Shown here one piece after another: positions 57,101-64,000 of a DNA stretch of 64,000 nucleotides (positions within the stretch are counted from its first letter, which is position 1; every line of letters starts with the position of its first letter). The position numbers and the translations under genes were made by a program. The DNA is from PALSA-612 sp963755155 (lineage in GTDB: Bacteria > Actinomycetota > Thermoleophilia > Gaiellales > Gaiellaceae). The notes beneath the pieces are model-generated. The model ran no database searches. It saw only the letters and a list, made by a program, of their open reading frames with translations, and was not told the DNA's origin. The stretch is from positions 558,001-622,000 of the forward strand of contig CAVWIV010000007.1 in assembly GCA_963755155.1 (NCBI GenBank), read 5' to 3'.

Positions 57101-57480
57101 CCGACCAGCGGCCGCGGTACATGATCAGCGTCGCCGCCGACATCGTCGGCATGCATCCGCAGACGCTTCGCATCTACGAGGCGAAGGGGCTCGTTCGGCC
57201 CGGGCGCACGCCCGGCGGCACGCGGCTCTACTCCGAGCACGACCTCGAGCGGCTGCGCGAGATCCAGCGGCTGACGACCGAGATCGGCCTCAACCTCGCG
57301 GGAGTGCGTCGTGTGCTCGCGCTGGAGGACGAGCTCGCGGCGCTGCGCCAGATGCTCGACCGGCTGGAGCGGGAGATGACCGAGGCCGTCGACTCGGTCC
57401 ACAAGCAGTACCGCCGCGACGTCGTCCTCTACTCCGAGGCCCAGCGCGAGCTGCGGCTCCCGCGGAGGAGGGGCCAGTGA
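57097..57480 (+). CDS. hspR: MerR-family heat-shock repressor HspR
   Basis: The 127-residue protein has the MerR winged-helix head (YMISVAADIVGMHPQTLRIY, EAKGLVRPGRTPGGTRLYSE, DLERLREIQRLTTEIGLNLA) followed by a coiled coil. In Actinobacteria HspR binds HAIR operators before dnaK, with DnaK as co-repressor. The position at the end of dnaK-grpE-dnaJ is the classic arrangement. The basic C-terminus (RRRGQ) is short. GTG start in overlap with dnaJ; stop overlaps the SMUG1-like gene. Confidence 0.94.
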   Translation: MTDQRPRYMISVAADIVGMHPQTLRIYEAKGLVRPGRTPGGTRLYSEHDLERLREIQRLTTEIGLNLAGVRRVLALEDELAALRQMLDRLEREMTEAVDSVHKQYRRDVVLYSEAQRELRLPRRRGQ

Positions 57481-58178
57481 CCATGGAGGCCTCCGCCATG
57501 CGGCTGCGGAGCTCGCTCGCCGGGCTGACGTTCGCCGAGCACGTCTACAACCCACTCGACTACGCGTGGCCCGTGCATGCGGAGTACCTGCGTCGCTATG
57601 CGAGCGGGAGGAAGCGGGTCGTGTTTCTCGGCATGAATCCCGGGCCGTTCGGCATGGTGCAGACGGGCGTGCCGTTCGGGGAGATCGCTGCCGTGCGCGA
57701 CTGGCTGGGCATTGAGGTGTCGTTCGAGCCGCCTGCGTCGCAACACCCCAAGCGACCCGTGATGGGGTTCGCGTGCCCACGGTCGGAGATCAGCGGACGG
57801 CGACTGTGGGGCCTCTTTCGCGAGCGCTACGGCACCGCCGCGAGCTTCTTCGAAGAGCACACCGTTCTCAACTACTGCCCGCTCGCCTTCATGGACGAAA
57901 GTGGCAGGAATCGGACGCCTGACAGGCTTCCCGCGGGCGAACGGGAGCCGCTGTTTCGCGAGTGCGACCGGCACCTTCGCGACGTCGTACGCATCCTCGA
58001 TCCCGTCTGGCTGATCGGGATCGGGGGCTTCGCGGCAAGGCGCGCCGAGCTGGCGCTTGACGGCGAGACCGTGAGGGTCGGTCGTCTCGAGCACCCGAGC
58101 CCGGCCAACCCGCGAGCGAATCGGAACTGGCCGGCGCTGGCCACGGCGCAGCTGGCCGAACAGGGAGTGTGGGCATAG
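57477..58178 (+). CDS. SMUG1-like uracil-DNA glycosylase
   Basis: The 233-residue protein matches single-strand-selective uracil-DNA glycosylase: VVFLGMNPGPFGMVQTGVPF with the GMNPGPFGM catalytic motif near 50-58, GEIAAVRDWLGIEV, VLNYCPLAFMDESGRNRTPD, and LEHPSPANPRANRNWPALAT with the catalytic-loop HPSPxNPxAN. It excises uracil and oxidised pyrimidines. It lies between hspR and clpB and overlaps hspR, so it is probably heat-shock regulated. The GTG at 57477 or ATG at 57483 may be the true start. Confidence 0.9.
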   Translation: MTMEASAMRLRSSLAGLTFAEHVYNPLDYAWPVHAEYLRRYASGRKRVVFLGMNPGPFGMVQTGVPFGEIAAVRDWLGIEVSFEPPASQHPKRPVMGFACPRSEISGRRLWGLFRERYGTAASFFEEHTVLNYCPLAFMDESGRNRTPDRLPAGEREPLFRECDRHLRDVVRILDPVWLIGIGGFAARRAELALDGETVRVGRLEHPSPANPRANRNWPALATAQLAEQGVWA

Positions 58179-60640
<2,462 letters not shown>

Positions 60641-60794
60641 GCAGGGTTGGGCAGCAAATGATGAAAATAGGGAAGTAGCCCAGAGAAACCATAGAAAAAG
60701 GTGTCGACGACATCGCAGAACCGCACGGTCACGACCTTGCGCTCACGCGCGCAGTCTAGGAGTACGGATGATTTCGCCTGCTCCGGAGTGTCTA

Positions 60795-61196
60795 ATGAGA
60801 GTCATGCTCATCGGGAAGTGCGAGTGCGGAACGGTGCGGTATCGGGTGGCCGACGAGTTCCGGTACGCGATGAACTGCCACTGCTCGCGTTGCCGCGCCG
60901 CCACCGGGTCGGCGTTCAAGCCGTTTGCCGGCATCGAGCGGGAGAAGCTCGCGATCACGGACGGCGAGGACGCGCTTCTCGTCCACGGCGAGGCAGAGCT
61001 GAACGACACGCGGTGCGGCGAGTGCGGCTCCTTGCTCTTCTCCGTCGTGCGCGACGGCGCCTACGTGCACGTCGCGCTGGGATCGCTCGTCGATGCTCCG
61101 AGCATCCGGCCGGCGGCGCACATCTTCGTCGGCTCGAAGGCGCCGTGGTTCGAGATCACGGACGATCTCCCGCAGTTCGAGGAGCACGCGACGTGA
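60795..61196 (+). CDS. GFA-family zinc protein
   Basis: The 133-residue protein has the glutathione-dependent formaldehyde-activating (GFA/CENP-V) fold signature: GKCECGTVRYRVADEFRYAM with CxC, NCHCSRCRAATGSAFKPFAG with CxxCxxC, and DTRCGECGSLLFSVV with CxxC. These bind two zinc ions. Real formaldehyde chemistry is rarely shown for this family. ATG 60795, or 60804 a few codons later. The stop overlaps the VOC gene (GTGA). The 154-base upstream gap is unusually AT-rich for this window and holds no gene I can support. Confidence 0.87.
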   Translation: MRVMLIGKCECGTVRYRVADEFRYAMNCHCSRCRAATGSAFKPFAGIEREKLAITDGEDALLVHGEAELNDTRCGECGSLLFSVVRDGAYVHVALGSLVDAPSIRPAAHIFVGSKAPWFEITDDLPQFEEHAT

Positions 61197-61582
61197 CGTC
61201 GCTCAAGGGCCTCGGCGCCATCACGCTCTTCGTGGAGGACTTGCAGGCGGCGAAGTCGTTCTACGAGCATGTCTTCGGTCTTCAGATGATCTTCGAGGAC
61301 GAGGCTTCCGCAGCGTTCGACTTCGACAACACGATCATCAACTTGCTCATCGCCCCGGCGGCGCGCGAGCTCATCGAGCCCGGAGCCGTGTCCGAGCCCC
61401 ACGGAGGATCACGCTTCCAGCTCACGATCTGGGTGGACGATGCGGACGCGGCTTGCGGCGAGCTCGAAGCACGCGGCGCGCAGCTGCTAAACGGTCCCGT
61501 GGACCGGGAGTGGGGAGTGCGCACGGCCGCCTTCGCCGACCCCGCGGGGCACGTGTGGGAGATCGCGCAGAGGTTGGCTTGA
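61193..61582 (+). CDS. VOC-superfamily (glyoxalase-like) protein
   Basis: The 129-residue protein has the single-domain VOC pattern: LGAITLFVEDLQAAKSFYEH and VFGLQMIFEDEASAAFDFDN, RFQLTIWVDDADAACGELEA, and VRTAAFADPAGHVWEIAQRL with the terminal metal-binding Glu. It could be a glyoxalase, dioxygenase or resistance-type binding protein; the sequence does not decide. GTG start, coupled to its neighbours. Confidence 0.85.
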   Translation: MTSLKGLGAITLFVEDLQAAKSFYEHVFGLQMIFEDEASAAFDFDNTIINLLIAPAARELIEPGAVSEPHGGSRFQLTIWVDDADAACGELEARGAQLLNGPVDREWGVRTAAFADPAGHVWEIAQRLA

Positions 61583-62804
61583 GGATCCTCGTCGTCGGTG
61601 CCGGCGGCGTGGGGTCGGCCGTGGGGCCGATCGCGCAGCGGCGCTCGTTCTTCGAGCACATGGTCTTCGCGGACTACGAGCTCGCGCGTGCCGAGGCCGT
61701 CGTCGAGAAGCTCGGCGAGCCCGACCGCTTCGGCGCGGCCCAGATCGACGCCTCGAACACCGCCGCCATCGTCGCGCTCGCCCGCGAGACGAAGGCCGAC
61801 GCGATCCTCAACGCCGTCGATCCGCGCTTCAACCCGCCGATCTTCGCCGCGGCGCTCGAGGCCCGGTGCACGTACCTCGACATGGCGATGACGCTGTCCG
61901 AGCCGCACCCGGAGCGGCCGTACGAGGAGACCGGCGTCAAGCTCGGCGACCTCCAGTTCGCGGCCGAGGAGCACTGGCAGGCGGCAGGCCTCCTGGCGCT
62001 CGTCGGCGTCGGCGTCGAGCCGGGCCTCTCGGACGTCTTCGCCCGCTACGCGGCCGATCACCTGTTCTCGGAGATCGACGAGGCCGGCGTCCGAGACGGC
62101 GCCAACATCGTCGTCGAGGGCTACGAGTTCGCGCCGTCCTTCTCCATCTGGACGACGATCGAGGAGTGCCTGAACCCGCCGGTCATCTGGGAGGCGAGAG
62201 CGCGGCTGGTACACGACCGAGCCGTTCTCCGAGCCCGAGGTGTTCGACTTCCCGGAAGGCATCGGCCCCGTCGAGTGCGTGAACGTCGAGCACGAGGAGG
62301 TGCTGCTCATCCCGCGCTGGGTCGACTGCAAGCGCGTGACGTTCAAGTACGGGCTGGGGGAGGAGTTCATCGACGTCCTGCGCACCCTCCACAAGCTCGG
62401 CCTCGACTCGAAGGAGCCGGTGTTCGGTTCGCGGCGTGGAGGTCGCGCCGCGCGACGTCGTCGCGGCGGCGCTGCCCGACCCGGCCACGCTCGGCGATCG
62501 CATGTCCGGCAAGACCTGCGCGGGCACGTACGTCACCGGCACGGGCAAGGACGGCGAGCCGCGCGCGACGTACCTCTACCACGTCGCCGACAACGAGCAC
62601 ACGATGCGCGAGTACGGCTCGCAGGCCGTCGTCTGGCAGACGGCGCTCAACCCGGTGATCGCGCTCGAGCTGCTGGCGACGGGCGCCTGGAAGGGGACGG
62701 GCGTGCTCGGCCCCGAGGCGTTCGACGCCGTGCCGTTCCTCGACCTGCTGGCCGAGTACGACCGCCCGTTCGGCGTGTCCGAACGGCTGGTATCCACTTC
62801 TTGA
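61579..62804 (+). pseudogene. saccharopine-dehydrogenase-like protein with two frameshifts
   Basis: LRILVVGAGGVGSAVGPIAQ gives the NAD(P)-binding loop. AILNAVDPRFNPPIFAAALE and LVGVGVEPGLSDVFARYAAD are normal. A shift near 62200 leads to FDFPEGIGPVECVNVEHEEV, VLLIPRWVDCKRVTFKYGLG, and another near 62430 leads to SGKTCAGTYVTGTGKDGEPR and LGPEAFDAVPFLDLLAEYDR. Restored length is about 408. The family includes LYS9-like and carboxynorspermidine dehydrogenases. TTG start in overlap with the VOC stop. Likely intact in the genome, given complete motifs. Confidence 0.85.
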
Positions 62805-62860
62805 CTTCCGCCGCCGCGTCCCGTTGACTCTTGGCCGTGGGGGTGAACGGCTCGACTCCG

Positions 62861-63649
62861 ATGGTCCAGCTCGAAGGGGTGCGGAAGAGCTTCGGCGATC
62901 ACGTCGTCCTCGACGGCATCGACCTCGAGGTGACGGCCGGCGAGGTGCTTGTCGTGATCGGAGCCAGCGGCAGCGGCAAGAGCACGCTGCTCCGCTGCGT
63001 GAACCTGCTGGAGCCGGTCGACTCGGGGCGGATCCTGCTCGAGGGCATCGAGCTGACCGCCAAGGGCGCCGACATCTCGACAGTCCGCCAACGCGTCGGG
63101 ATCGTCTTCCAGCAGTTCAACCTCTTCCCGCACCTGAAGGTGATCGACAACCTCACCCTCGCCGCCCGCCGGATACGCAAGGTCCCGAAGGCGAAGGCCG
63201 AGGAACAGGCCCTCGAGCTGCTGCGACGGGTGGGGGTGGAGGAGAAGGCCCGCCAGCATCCGCACCAGCTGTCGGGTGGTCAGCAGCAACGCGTCGCGAT
63301 CGCCCGCGCGCTGATGATGGATCCGCACGTGATGCTCTTCGACGAGGTCACGTCGGCGCTCGATCCCGAGCTCGTCGGCGAGGTGCTGCTCGTCATGAAG
63401 GACCTCGCGGACTCGGGGATGACGATGCTCGTCGTCACGCACGAGATGCAATTCGCCCGCGAGGTGGGCGACTACCTGATCTTCATCGACGAGGGTCGCA
63501 TCGTCGAACATGGCCGTCCGGCGGACGTGCTCGATCAGCCGAAGGAGGAACGCACGCAGCGCTTTCTGCGTCGCTCCCTCCAGCTCGCGCACTCGCTGGA
63601 TGACCTCACGATGGAAGAGGCAACAATCGACGAAGGAGGAAGAGCATGA
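62861..63649 (+). CDS. polar amino acid ABC transporter ATP-binding protein
   Basis: The 262-residue ATPase shows Walker A VVIGASGSGKSTLLRCVNLL, the Q-loop in VGIVFQQFNLFPHLKVIDNL, signature HQLSGGQQQRVAIARALMMD, Walker B VMLFDEVTSALDPELVGEVL and the H-loop VVTHEMQFAREVGD. It is closest to GlnQ/HisP-type importers. Starts at GTG 62837, GTG 62843 or TTG 62831 are possible; ATG 62861 matches the family N-terminus (MVQLEGVRKSFGDHVVL). The stop overlaps the substrate-binding-protein gene. Confidence 0.93.
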   Translation: MVQLEGVRKSFGDHVVLDGIDLEVTAGEVLVVIGASGSGKSTLLRCVNLLEPVDSGRILLEGIELTAKGADISTVRQRVGIVFQQFNLFPHLKVIDNLTLAARRIRKVPKAKAEEQALELLRRVGVEEKARQHPHQLSGGQQQRVAIARALMMDPHVMLFDEVTSALDPELVGEVLLVMKDLADSGMTMLVVTHEMQFAREVGDYLIFIDEGRIVEHGRPADVLDQPKEERTQRFLRRSLQLAHSLDDLTMEEATIDEGGRA

Positions 63650-64000
63650 AGCGAATTATCCTGGCCGTCACTGCCGTGGCGCTCGTGGCGGCTGCGCTGG
63701 CCGCCTGGGGAGGCGCTGTGCCGTTGGCCACCACTGGGGCGGATGCCCCGTCGCAGGCCAAGCCGAAACTGCCGCCTCTGCCGGCGGACATCAAGCAGCG
63801 CGGACGGTGGAACATCGGCGTCAAGTGCGACGTGCCGCCGTTCGGCTACATCAACGTCAGGGGCCAGAACGCCGGCTTCGACGTCGAGATCGCCAGGTGG
63901 TTCTCTCGCTACGCGTTCGGCAAGGCCAGCCGCGTCAACTACGTCTGCGCACCGACGCCGGCGCGTGAGCCGCTCATCACGACGGACCGCGTCGACCTCG
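63646..64000 (+). CDS. ABC transporter substrate-binding protein, N-terminal part
   Basis: The gene is cut by the right edge; 118 codons are visible. A signal peptide (MKRIILAVTAVALVAAALAA) is followed by a linker and the start of a family-3 solute-binding domain: LPPLPADIKQRGRWNIGVKC, VPPFGYINVRGQNAGFDVEI, ARWFSRYAFG. The VPPFGY and GFDVEIA blocks are typical of polar amino acid binding proteins. It is translationally coupled to the ATPase upstream. Confidence 0.9.
   Translation, partial: MKRIILAVTAVALVAAALAAWGGAVPLATTGADAPSQAKPKLPPLPADIKQRGRWNIGVKCDVPPFGYINVRGQNAGFDVEIARWFSRYAFGKASRVNYVCAPTPAREPLITTDRVDL

Noticed and set aside
60641..60794. Small gene or tRNA in the AT-rich gap after clpB
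   Set aside because: No cloverleaf, no sustained frame with a ribosome-binding site; the short frames present contain no recognisable protein.

Overview
This 64 kb window is GC-rich, tightly packed bacterial chromosome with many ATGA, GTGA and TTGA start/stop overlaps. The gene content points to Actinobacteriota: a dnaK-grpE-dnaJ-hspR heat-shock operon leading into clpB, an actinobacterial-type inositol-phosphate synthase, an RskA-type anti-sigma factor, and a cyclic-2,3-diphosphoglycerate-synthetase-like GTPase. A deep-branching class such as Thermoleophilia (Gaiellales or Solirubrobacterales) is my best guess, but it is inferred from gene content only. No tRNA, rRNA, CRISPR array, insertion sequence or prophage was recognised, and no stretch over 300 bases lacks a gene.

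Layout. 1-14.1 kb is mostly core metabolism on the plus strand: the end of def, then fmt, rsmB, a complete riboflavin operon (ribD, small ORF, ribE, ribBA, ribH), rpmB, an Asp23 protein with a fatty-acid-kinase-like pair (DAK2 and DegV proteins), recG, rsmD, coaD and a coiled-coil protein. On the minus strand follow a small zincin and argF. 14.1-19 kb holds a secreted protein and an operon of DUF4331 protein, TPR protein, RskA-like anti-sigma and ECF sigma. 19.2-24 kb has four genes broken by single-base shifts (peptidase E, cDPG-synthetase-like, nucleotidyltransferase, gluzincin) around an intact ferritin. 24-30.8 kb has YjbQ, an RlmD-like methyltransferase, a lipoprotein, a uracil-DNA glycosylase, a glycosyltransferase-PHP fusion, a membrane protein and an inositol-3-phosphate synthase whose reading frame begins with two ribbon-helix-helix-like segments.

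30.8-46.4 kb is the most striking part: about 14 consecutive minus-strand genes for exported proteins. Seven are 309-365 residue proteins with 48-68 cysteines each, and an eighth carries a phospholipase A2 active-site motif. All eight share one leader motif. Two contain long runs of a CC-x5-CC-x3 dodecad repeat. Inside the run, and overlapping the stop codon of the most cysteine-rich gene, is a MauE-like membrane domain fused to two thioredoxin domains, a plausible dedicated disulfide machine. Two lipid enzymes (CDP-alcohol phosphatidyltransferase and a PAP2/IPC-synthase-like protein) lie upstream and the inositol-phosphate synthase lies downstream, so inositol-lipid genes flank the array.

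47.9-64 kb carries moaA, a PaaK-like protein, an ATP-grasp protein, two tandem M29 aminopeptidases, the dnaK-grpE-dnaJ-hspR-SMUG1-clpB run, a GFA-family protein, a VOC protein, a saccharopine-dehydrogenase-like protein and the start of an amino-acid ABC transporter. grpE, clpB, one M29 gene and the saccharopine-dehydrogenase-like gene also carry single-base frame breaks. With the 19-24 kb cluster this suggests consensus indels in the assembly as much as real pseudogenes.
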